From assembly GCA_963693365.1 (NCBI GenBank), contig CAVNZM010000010.1:7812001-7876000 (forward strand): 64,000 bases of DNA. Reading direction: 5' to 3'. Position 1 is the stretch's first letter. The number at the start of each line of letters is the position of its first letter. The position numbers and the translations under genes were made by a program. Source of the DNA: Amoebidium appalachense (taxonomy: Eukaryota > Ichthyosporea). Below the pieces are notes generated by a model. That model was not told the origin of the DNA. It ran no database searches and saw only the letters and a list, made by a program, of their open reading frames with translations. This document shows positions 16,819 through 24,337 of the stretch, piece after piece.

Positions 16819-17562
16819 ATGCACCCTACCCCACCCATAGCCGTCAACCCCTTGCCGGCACCACTGTCGGTGGAGCACATTCCGATGACGTGTGACACCA
16901 AACTGAACGTGCCCTACCCCCTCATGGACAACGTGTTCTTCTTTTTGCTTATTGGCCAGCCTGGTTCTGGCAAGTCCAACCTGCTCGTCAACCTCATTGC
17001 CCGGGAGGGCGAGTTCTACAATAAACAGTTTGACCGTGTGTACATTTTCAGCCCGAGCATGCACACCCTCGGCACGGCCCTGAAAATTCCCAGGGCCCGC
17101 CTGCACCAGGACGTCACCTTCCTCCCCGAGATTCTCAAACTGTCCCTCCAACACAAGAAGGTCAACCCAAATTACCGGATGCTGTTGGTGTTCGACGACA
17201 TGTCCCATATTTTCCGAAAATCCGGCAACCTCCGTGAATTTGTACGTATGGCACAGAACCGACGACACATTGGTGTGTCGGTGATGATGGTGGGGCAGAA
17301 ATTGAACAAGATCCCCCTTGAGCTACGTAGCCAGGCCGATGCCTTGGCCTATTTTAAGAACACCAACAACACCGAGCTCAAGGTGTTGAGGGACGAGTTC
17401 TTGCCGGCCCTCGAAACCCCCCAGTTTTTCGAGCTCATGGACACGGTCTACCGGGACAAGCACGACTTTCTTTTTATCCGGCTGAACGAGGGTCGGATGT
17501 TTCGCAATTTTGAGGAGGAGGTGGTGCTCGGCACGAATGAAAAAAATGTCGACCATGTGTAA
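16819..17562 (+). CDS. Genome-packaging ATPase, A32/FtsK-HerA type (247 aa)
   Basis: Motor that drives DNA into the capsid. Walker A GQPGSGKS is at residues 46-53, Walker B MLLVFDD at 121-127, and a sensor-like Q at 160 (MMVGQ). Length and the short N-terminal extension are normal for Polinton ATPases. The start at CACCATGCACCC follows TTAATTTTAGCC. The gene is 12 bp upstream of the major capsid gene on the same strand, the classic morphogenesis pair. Confidence 0.95.
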   Translation: MHPTPPIAVNPLPAPLSVEHIPMTCDTKLNVPYPLMDNVFFFLLIGQPGSGKSNLLVNLIAREGEFYNKQFDRVYIFSPSMHTLGTALKIPRARLHQDVTFLPEILKLSLQHKKVNPNYRMLLVFDDMSHIFRKSGNLREFVRMAQNRRHIGVSVMMVGQKLNKIPLELRSQADALAYFKNTNNTELKVLRDEFLPALETPQFFELMDTVYRDKHDFLFIRLNEGRMFRNFEEEVVLGTNEKNVDHV

Positions 17563-17574
17563 CACACCGGCAAC

Positions 17575-19323
17575 ATGGCAGCCCCCTACGACGCCTCCGT
17601 GCCCCTCAACCTGGCCTACCACAAGCTGACGGACGCCGGCACCTACTCACCTGTCGAGCTCAGCCACATTAACCGCCGATCGACCGTCAAGACCTATCCG
17701 GTGACCGGCTCGACGTACAGCTCCAAGGGGCAGCGTGTGATTCGGTTCTCCCTGCCTGCCGTGGGCTTCCTGGACTGTCTCAACAGCTACATGACGTTCC
17801 AGTTCAAGGCCAACGTCCCCAACGCCCCCGAGAACGTGGGTGTCAAGGTGGAGAGACTGCGGAAGTTCCCCCTCCCTGACCAGCTCGACCACCCCATCAG
17901 CAACAACCAGGACACTGTCGGCTATGAGGGTACCACTGTGCCCCAGACCGGGACGGCTGATTGTGACACCCTCAATCCGGCGGCTGTTGCCAGTAAGGAC
18001 ATTTTCCCTCTCAAGGTCCGTAACCTGGAGGGTATGGCTATGATGGGTGGTCACCTGTGCTCCTCGGCTGCCCCCTTTGACCGTGCCCGCGTGTCCATCA
18101 ACGGCACTACCGTGGAGGACATTTCTGGGTACAACCACCTCATGATCAACCTTGAACGCTTCCTGTCGTCGGCCGACTACGGCAACTGCCCTGCCGGCCG
18201 CATGCATGGCACCTACGGGCCCCAGGACGACGACTGGGAGTACGCAGACAAGTGGAATACGGCTGTCGATAGTAAATACGCTCTCTTCAACCCCGACCCG
18301 CTCAAGAGGCTGTTTGGCATTGAAAAGCTCAAGGACGTAGCCCCCCTTGCCAATGACACCTTGATACCCACACCCGCCGAGGCCGACAGTGTACCCGGCA
18401 AGGACCGCATTACAGACGGCAAGTACCTCGACTACACCAAGAAGGTGGCCAAGTGGCCACCCCAGCAGGTCAACGTTCAGGCCCAGATCGATGCCACTGA
18501 CGGGTTCACCTACATTCATCAGCTCAAGCTCGGCCTCATGCGTTCCGGCAGGTACCTGCCCCTGTCATACATGGGGGAGGTACAGATCGAGCTGTCGCTG
18601 GGGGAGGCCAACCAGGTGCTGTACGTGCCCACCGAGAACGCGGAATGGGTGAAGGACGTGTCCTACGAGATTATCAACCCCGTCTTCCACTGTGAAATTA
18701 TTGAGTGGAACGCCGTGTACACGGCCGGCTTTGAGAAGGCTCTGATGGAGAAGAACGTGTATATTCCATACAGCACGTTCACCCATTTCCAGAGCTACGT
18801 CAAGGGGGGCAGTCCTGCCGACCTGCACATTTCGTTCCGGGGGCGGAACGTCAAGTCCCTGCTGTCCCTGGTGAGGAGTGGCAACGACTGGGCCCAAGCA
18901 AACAGCGAGACGTTCAGGTCCAAGCGTAGTAACATCACCAGCTACCAGATCAAGATAGGACCCTACCAGAAGCCCCTCGACGAGATTCGAGTGTCCTCGA
19001 ACAACTGTGCCGAGGCATGGGCGGAGTTGGCCAAGGCCCTGTACTTCTTGGGTGACGTCACGGCCGACTGCATGTACAACAGCACTGCCTGGCCGGATAA
19101 ACAGTTCATGATTGCCCTTGACCTGGAGAGGGACCGTGACCTGTACTCTGGCCTCGACACCAGCTCCGATGCTACCCCCATTCTGCTGCACCTCAACACG
19201 GAGAAGTTCACCAGCGGTACCTCCAGAGCCAACGAGTACGACGACCTGACCCTTGACACGTTTGTGCACCATGAAAACGTGCTTGTGCTGTCTGGTGCCC
19301 GTGAGGTGACGGTGGAGGCCTAG
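17575..19323 (+). CDS. Major capsid protein, double jelly-roll (582 aa)
   Basis: Builds the icosahedral shell. Length of about 580 residues and beta-rich composition fit the Polinton capsid family. Recognisable stretches are the N-terminal SHINRRSTVKTYPVTGSTY, the central YMGEVQIELSLGEANQVL, and the C-terminal ALDLERDRDLYSGLDTSS followed by PILLHL, which matches the conserved end of Polinton capsid proteins. Starts at CAACATGGC with AAAAAAATGTCGACC inside the end of the ATPase gene as upstream motif. High expression fits the strong G+C-ending codon bias. Confidence 0.93.
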   Translation: MAAPYDASVPLNLAYHKLTDAGTYSPVELSHINRRSTVKTYPVTGSTYSSKGQRVIRFSLPAVGFLDCLNSYMTFQFKANVPNAPENVGVKVERLRKFPLPDQLDHPISNNQDTVGYEGTTVPQTGTADCDTLNPAAVASKDIFPLKVRNLEGMAMMGGHLCSSAAPFDRARVSINGTTVEDISGYNHLMINLERFLSSADYGNCPAGRMHGTYGPQDDDWEYADKWNTAVDSKYALFNPDPLKRLFGIEKLKDVAPLANDTLIPTPAEADSVPGKDRITDGKYLDYTKKVAKWPPQQVNVQAQIDATDGFTYIHQLKLGLMRSGRYLPLSYMGEVQIELSLGEANQVLYVPTENAEWVKDVSYEIINPVFHCEIIEWNAVYTAGFEKALMEKNVYIPYSTFTHFQSYVKGGSPADLHISFRGRNVKSLLSLVRSGNDWAQANSETFRSKRSNITSYQIKIGPYQKPLDEIRVSSNNCAEAWAELAKALYFLGDVTADCMYNSTAWPDKQFMIALDLERDRDLYSGLDTSSDATPILLHLNTEKFTSGTSRANEYDDLTLDTFVHHENVLVLSGAREVTVEA

Positions 19324-19371
19324 AGTGCTAAATTGTGTCTGGCTATATAAAAACAAGCACACACGGCAAAC

Positions 19372-19791
19372 ATGGCTACCGACACTGCTATTGTACCGTG
19401 GGCACCTACACCTAGCCATGTTACCGACACTGCCGTTGTACCGTGGGCACCTACACCAACCCAGGCAGCCGTGTACGGCTACAAGGTGGCTCCACAGGCC
19501 GAGTACGAGGCAGCCTATGTTGCCCCCTACCGTGTACCTCACACGGACGGCACCTTCCAGGCCGGGGTGTACGGTGTGCCGTTCCGTGAGCTGCCGACTT
19601 TCGGCAACCTGCCCGCCGACAACCACCTACCCTCCATGCCGGGCAGGAGTGGTCTGGGTAGCAGGGGTCTCCCGTTCAACAACCAGACCTACTACCTGGA
19701 CTTTGCACCCGTGAGGGTGGGCCGTAGTGGTGACCCCCAGAACAGCTTTACCAGGCAACCCATGGCACAGTATGCCGGGTTCTCCAAATAA
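19372..19791 (+). CDS. Small Pro/Tyr-rich protein after the capsid gene (139 aa)
   Basis: Begins with a doubled motif (TDTAIVPWAPTP and TDTAVVPWAPTP, about residues 3-27), then Ala/Tyr/Pro-rich sequence without a recognised domain. TATATAAAAAC at 19345-19355 upstream looks like a TATA element, and AAATTGTGTC lies before it. The stop TAA overlaps an AATAAA at 19790-19795. A minor virion component is likely by position. Confidence 0.7.
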   Translation: MATDTAIVPWAPTPSHVTDTAVVPWAPTPTQAAVYGYKVAPQAEYEAAYVAPYRVPHTDGTFQAGVYGVPFRELPTFGNLPADNHLPSMPGRSGLGSRGLPFNNQTYYLDFAPVRVGRSGDPQNSFTRQPMAQYAGFSK

Positions 19792-19824
19792 TAAACACCA
19801 GTTTACAACAATACCGTGTCCACC

Positions 19825-20280
19825 ATGTCCCCCAACGTGCAGCAGCCTCATGGGCACGCTGATGACTTGGACAAGCATTTGGGTTGGTTACAACGTGTGG
19901 GCTATTACCGTGTCAGCTACAAGCACCCACACGAGGTCGCCGGGGAAACGTGGCGTGAGCTCCCTGTCGGTTTGTTTGGGTCTTTGCAGCAGCGGTTGCA
20001 CCCGGATGAATACCGTAAGCTCATTAGGGAGGGTCCCGAGGCCTTCCTCAGGCTCAAGTACATGGACCCTGACCATGGGTCTTTGTGGGGTGGGCATCCG
20101 CCGGAGGTGGTTAAGGTGGACCTAGACTACATGGACTACTACTCCCACCTCAAGGACAAGTACGGTAGCTCGTACGTGTGGACCAGACCCCGACCACCCC
20201 CTCCCCCCGTGCCTGACGTGACCCCACTGGCACCCCCTCCCCTCCCCCACTCCGTCCGACCACCCAACCAAGTCAGCTGA
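19825..20280 (+). CDS. Unknown structural-module protein with Pro-rich end (151 aa)
   Basis: Start at CCACCATGTCCCC. Residues 1-115 look folded (aromatic, His and charged residues), then the sequence turns Pro-rich (RPRPPPPPVPDV). Just before its stop the coding signal may pass to the plus-one frame, which is open from 20222 through the 90-bp repeats into the next protein. The two may be one gene broken by a frame change in the C-runs at 20222-20250. No family recognised. Confidence 0.65.
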   Translation: MSPNVQQPHGHADDLDKHLGWLQRVGYYRVSYKHPHEVAGETWRELPVGLFGSLQQRLHPDEYRKLIREGPEAFLRLKYMDPDHGSLWGGHPPEVVKVDLDYMDYYSHLKDKYGSSYVWTRPRPPPPPVPDVTPLAPPPLPHSVRPPNQVS

Positions 20281-20460
20281 CCCTCCCATACCCTACCCAC
20301 CCCCGGGCTGGCACCCTGGACCACCACCACCACGGCCAACGTCTGCCATACGTCCCCCTGCCCGTGTCTCCAAGGGACCGCTGACACCCCACACGGGCGG
20401 CTCGACCACGACTCCCCGACCGTCGGGTTTCCTAGGGCAGAAGGGACCCAAACCCACCCG

Positions 20461-20990
20461 TACACCCCTCCCGTACCCACCCCCCAACTGGCACCCCGGC
20501 CCACTGCCCACGACCCCTGCAGCACCCCACCTGCCTGCCAAGCCCGACGGGCCACCCCTCCCGTACCCACCCCCCAACTGGCGCCCCGGCCCACTGCCCA
20601 CGACCCCTGCAGCACCCCACCTGCCCGCCAAGCCCGACGGGCCACCCCTCCCGTACCCACCCCCCAACTGGCACCCCGGCCCACTGCCCACGACCCCTGC
20701 AGCACCCCACCTGCCCGCCAAGCCCGACGGGCCACCCCTCCCGTACCCACCCCCCAACTGGCACCCCGGCCCACTGCCCACGACCCCTGCAGCACCCCAC
20801 CTGCCCGCCAAGCCCGACGGGCCACCCCTCCCGTACCCACCCCCCAACTGGCACCCCGGCCCACTGCCCACGACCCCTGCGGCACCCCACCTGCCCGCCA
20901 AGCCCGACGGGCCACCCCTCCCGTACCCACCCCCCAACTGGCACCCCGACCCACTGCCCACGACCCCTGCGGCACCCCACCTGCCAGCCA
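20461..20990 (+). repeat. 90-bp tandem repeat encoding a 30-residue Pro-rich unit
   Basis: About 5.9 copies start at 20461, 20551, 20641, 20731, 20821 and 20911 with only single-base differences. In the frame of the downstream protein each unit reads PPLPYPPPNWHPGPLPTTPA and on to HLPAKPDG. The length is an exact codon multiple, so copy-number change keeps the frame. The complementary strand is also open, but that follows from the base composition. Confidence 0.9.
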
Positions 20991-22336
20991 TGGCACCAAC
21001 CAGCACGGCAACTCCTGCAACACCGACCGAGACTCAGCTAGCCGAAGCCACCACTGCTGCCGTTGCCACTATTGAGGACGACTCCTTTTGGGCCCCCCTC
21101 TCGGAGCTGGAGAGGTGGCTCATGTTGAACCACCCGAATTGGTGGAGGGTGGCACAGATAGGTGGCCTCGCTCTTGTCAAGTGGATCCTCTGGGGTCTCG
21201 GGGACAAGGGCAACCAGGCGAGGGCTGCAAGGGCTGCCGGGAGGGAGTTTGGCCGTGTTCTAAGTGCACCACCACCACTGGCATTCCTAACCGAGACTCC
21301 GACGGTTCACCCCTCCCTTGCTGCCACCTACTACCCAACGACTAAAAAGTCGGTCACCATGAAGGGGGGAGGGACGACACCTGCACTCTGGAGACCCCCC
21401 ACGAGCCCGGCTGCACCGTCAACCACTCTGCAAGGGGGACTCGAGGGTCCCACGTCTGCTACCCCACCCGATGAGGGGACCTATGAGCCCGTACCGGTGA
21501 CCCGTACCGACAAGGGTTCCTCCGGTATGAACGCGTTGCTGGGGCCACTCAAACGGATGCACGGTGAGAGCCTGGAGGAGTATGAGAGACGGATGTACGA
21601 GCAAAACTCAGTGTTTGACAACCCGGCCTTGACACCCTATATGAAATCGGTGTTGAAACGTGGCGTTGAAGCACTTTCAGCGGGTGGGGAGAGGCTGGCT
21701 AGTGTGGTCGGAGGGGGCAGCCTGCAGGAAGCTGTGTTGGGTGACCAGGGCCTTATCACCGAGGTGAAAAACGTCGGAAAGCACTTGCTGGAGTACTACG
21801 TGCAGCAGCACAAGTCGACTCCACCGGCCTCCTCCACCCCTCTAGCTATAGAGCACGACCCTTCGGGTGGCCGTAGGTCCGGGAGAAAGCCTCCCCCTGG
21901 AGGCCCCTCTGCAGAACCAAGTCCGGCTACGCGTCATGACGGCTACAAGTCGGGGGACCTACCACACCACACACAGCACCCACACGTCCGAGCAGCCCTT
22001 CCGTTGGTTAGGGCAGCCCTACCGACTGTTGGCCGGGCCCTTGGTTTTCAACCGGACACTGTGAGACTGGCACAGCTTGCACTGGACTACACCACTGGTA
22101 CCACCGAGGAGGATAAGAAGAAGAAGGACACCAAGAAGAAGGGTACGAAGAAGAAGGACGGCAAGAAGAAGGACACCAAGAAGAAGGAGGACACCAAGAA
22201 GAAGGACGTCAAGAAGAAGGAGAACACCAAGAAGAAGGACACCAAGAAGAAGGACACCAAGAAGAAGAAGAAGGACACCAAGAAGAAACCAGCGGCAAGA
22301 AGAAGGGTAAATAATCTACGCCACAGGCAACAGTGA
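20990..22336 (+). CDS. Pro-repeat/Lys-tail protein, possible core DNA-binding protein (448 aa or longer)
   Basis: The first ATG is at 20990, but the same frame is open from 20222 through the 30-residue Pro repeats, so the protein may begin upstream. Residues about 35-65 hold a hydrophobic stretch with Trp (WWRVAQIGGLALVKWILWGL). The middle is Thr/Pro-rich with an amphipathic part (about 180-270). The end (about 365-440) is a run of KKKDTKKK units, strongly basic and probably able to bind DNA or another polyanion, similar in kind to adenovirus core proteins. No family recognised. It follows the capsid genes on the same strand. Confidence 0.75.
   Translation: MAPTSTATPATPTETQLAEATTAAVATIEDDSFWAPLSELERWLMLNHPNWWRVAQIGGLALVKWILWGLGDKGNQARAARAAGREFGRVLSAPPPLAFLTETPTVHPSLAATYYPTTKKSVTMKGGGTTPALWRPPTSPAAPSTTLQGGLEGPTSATPPDEGTYEPVPVTRTDKGSSGMNALLGPLKRMHGESLEEYERRMYEQNSVFDNPALTPYMKSVLKRGVEALSAGGERLASVVGGGSLQEAVLGDQGLITEVKNVGKHLLEYYVQQHKSTPPASSTPLAIEHDPSGGRRSGRKPPPGGPSAEPSPATRHDGYKSGDLPHHTQHPHVRAALPLVRAALPTVGRALGFQPDTVRLAQLALDYTTGTTEEDKKKKDTKKKGTKKKDGKKKDTKKKEDTKKKDVKKKENTKKKDTKKKDTKKKKKDTKKKPAARRRVNNLRHRQQ
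22110..22292 (+). repeat. Short-unit AAGAAGGACACC repeat (Lys-rich tail)
   Basis: An irregular array of AAGAAG and GACACC words encoding KKKDT units at the C-terminus of the preceding protein. Unit lengths stay multiples of three. Confidence 0.85.
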
Positions 22337-22352
22337 CACCACCACCACCATT

Positions 22353-22589
22353 ATGGCACCCGGCACGGAGCACATGCGCATGTATGCGTTGCCACACACC
22401 CTTGCCCCCCTCCCCGTACCCCTCCCCTACCGCACCCGACCGACCCCCGGGCCTGTACCCCAAACCCGACCGTTCTACGGGCCGGGAAACACCGTCATTG
22501 AGGGCCCAGGGGGGACCATGAGGCCGAGGCCGGCCACGTACACACCCTGGCCTGTGGCTGCCGACAAGAGCTCCTTCCAGAACTATTAA
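22353..22589 (+). CDS. Small Pro-rich protein (78 aa)
   Basis: Start ATG 22353 after ACCACCATT. Rich in Pro, Arg, Tyr and Thr with no hydrophobic segment and no recognised domain. It belongs to the run of small rightward genes after the capsid gene and probably contributes a minor virion component. Confidence 0.6.
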   Translation: MAPGTEHMRMYALPHTLAPLPVPLPYRTRPTPGPVPQTRPFYGPGNTVIEGPGGTMRPRPATYTPWPVAADKSSFQNY

Positions 22590-22628
22590 ATATTGTGTGT
22601 GGTTGTGTAAACACCCTACTTCTGCAAC

Positions 22629-22820
22629 ATGGAGCTCAACATTGGCGGGCCCCCCATACGTAAGAAGCCGTTCATTTTTCCGGAGCAGAACAACAGCTTA
22701 AACGTCATGGACGTCTCGACCATACGTGACTTCCGGGAACGCCCGTTGGCCTACACCGTACCGTTGTCCGGCATCAACGCCAACCGTCCCATACGCACGG
22801 CACCTGTGGTGTTTAAATAA
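22629..22820 (+). CDS. Small protein, last of the virion cluster (63 aa)
   Basis: Start at CAACATGGAG. TTAAATATTGTGTGTGG about 45 bp upstream fits the late-type motif. Polar, no recognised domain. The stop codon TAA lies inside AATAAA (22816-22821), merging stop and polyadenylation signal. Confidence 0.6.
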   Translation: MELNIGGPPIRKKPFIFPEQNNSLNVMDVSTIRDFRERPLAYTVPLSGINANRPIRTAPVVFK

Positions 22821-22937
22821 ACTTGAGTGGGTCGACGGTAGTGTGGGCATGTGCTGGCACACCCCCTACCACCACCTGCTACCCCTAACATATTGTGCAC
22901 ATGTCTTGTATTTAGGTCACGGTACAGTAGCACCAGG

Positions 22938-23825
22938 CTACAGGTAAAACATGTTGTATTCCACAAGCATGTGGTAGTTTTTAAGGTCCCTCTCCAGCTG
23001 CACCCACACCTTGTCACTCTTGACTCTAGTCACCTTGCTTTTGACGGCCGGCACCAGCCTAGCCACCACCTCAGCATCCATACCACCCACTAATTCCACC
23101 ATTTTCACCAGCAGGAACGGGTACCCCACAAAGTTCTTCCTTGTGTCCTCCTTGTGCCTCCTATGCCACGACAAGGAGAACTTAAACATGCCCATCAACA
23201 GCTCGAGCTGTTCACACGTGAACCTAGGGAAGGGGTGACCGTACAGCCTGTTTAATATATAAGGTACACGCATGTAGTGTTTTGTAAGCTTGTTCTGTCT
23301 CAACACCCTCCTTGCCTGGTCTGCATTCTCTATGTGTGCCACACACCTGAATGCTGCCACCACCCCCTCCTGCATGTCCCCCATGGAAGCATTCAACCCC
23401 TGCACCGACTGAAGTAGCTGCTTGAAGTGGTTGATGTGTCTGTATGGCTGTGACCTCTTCCTGTCCCAGAAGGCCGTGCACCCCTCATAGGTCTTCCTCC
23501 CCTCACCGTCACTCCCCTCCCACCCCCTCCCGTCGTACACCCAGTCCTCCTCCCCCTCTCCCTCCCCCTCCTCCCCCCCTTTCCCTCCCCCCTCCTCGTA
23601 CACGTACTCCTGGACTCCACCGTCGTGCCCGTAGTCGTCGTGTCCCCCCGTGCACGTCACCCTGTTGCAGTATGCCCACCAACATGCATTCGGTGGTTGT
23701 AGTGGGGGTGGGGGTGGGGGTGTGGTCGGGCTACAGTACATGTCGAAGAGGAAGGGGCATAAGTCTAGCAGCTTCTCGGGGTCTGTGGTGTCTGCCACCA
23801 TACTTAGCAGTGTGTCTTCATCCAT
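22938..23825 (-). CDS. VLTF3-like viral late transcription factor (295 aa)
   Basis: Resembles the poxvirus/NCLDV VLTF3 (A2L) family, which switches on late genes. The C-terminal half shows the family pattern: RHINHFKQLLQS, then LTKHYMRVPYILNRLYG, then RKNFVGYPFLLVKMVEL. The N-terminal half has Cys pairs (LCPFLFDMYC, CWWAYCNRVTC) that may bind zinc, a Pro run and a Gly/Glu acidic linker encoded by C/T-rich sequence at 23515-23600. Start ATG 23825. It converges on the virion genes and lies near the polymerase, so it is a plausible regulator of the A-run/TGTG promoters seen there. Confidence 0.8.
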   Translation of the reverse strand: MDEDTLLSMVADTTDPEKLLDLCPFLFDMYCSPTTPPPPPPLQPPNACWWAYCNRVTCTGGHDDYGHDGGVQEYVYEEGGGKGGEEGEGEGEEDWVYDGRGWEGSDGEGRKTYEGCTAFWDRKRSQPYRHINHFKQLLQSVQGLNASMGDMQEGVVAAFRCVAHIENADQARRVLRQNKLTKHYMRVPYILNRLYGHPFPRFTCEQLELLMGMFKFSLSWHRRHKEDTRKNFVGYPFLLVKMVELVGGMDAEVVARLVPAVKSKVTRVKSDKVWVQLERDLKNYHMLVEYNMFYL

Positions 23826-24337
23826 TTTTAATTTTGATTTTTTCGTGTGTTGCCTGTTTTCGTGTTGGAAAAAGTGAGGTATCTTTGCACATGTGTGTGC
23901 CTTTTATATGTGCTGGTGCCTGCTCTTTTTGGCAAGTCTCCCCCCTTGTATGCATGTATGGTGCTGTTGTTGGTGTTCATGCTTCTGCCCAAGGCCACAT
24001 TGGAAGGGTTTGTGTTTTTGCATTAAACTCTGATTTTATTTGCAGCTTCCCCTCATGCATACGGTGCACGTGGTGTATGCCCAAAAACACCGTCCTTTAA
24101 AATTTCTTTAAGTTTTTCTTCTGACCCCCTTTCCCATGCACACTGCACCCCATTTTTCCTTTTTTCTGAAGCTAAGTTAACAGACACCCCATATAATTTT
24201 CATGTCTACCCTAACGTATTCCCTGCATACTTTGATACTTTGATTTAACTTTGATTTAAAAATTGCATACTTTAACTTAAAATGCTAACTAACCCTTCCC
24301 CTTCCCTCCCCCTCCCTCCCCCTCCCCCTCCCCCCAC
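23826..24337. other. AT-rich intergenic region before the transcription factor gene
   Basis: About 510 bp with no gene I can support. It is more AT-rich than the genes, with TTGATACTTTGATT-type repeats at 24225-24270 and a CCCTTCCCC run at 24293-24335. It must contain the promoter of the VLTF3-like gene and the 3' end of the polymerase transcript (TTTATT at 24035-24040 on the plus strand is a possible signal). Confidence 0.5.

Noticed and set aside
20461-20990. CRISPR-like look of evenly spaced repeats
   Set aside because: The 90-bp units are contiguous with no unique spacers, lie inside a coding frame, and the DNA is eukaryotic.
20139-21023. Three long minus-strand frames (up to 294 codons) over the 90-bp repeats
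   Set aside because: They follow from G+C-rich repeats that lack stops in several frames; the plus-strand frame is continuous with the downstream protein and has the Pro-rich bias expected of it.
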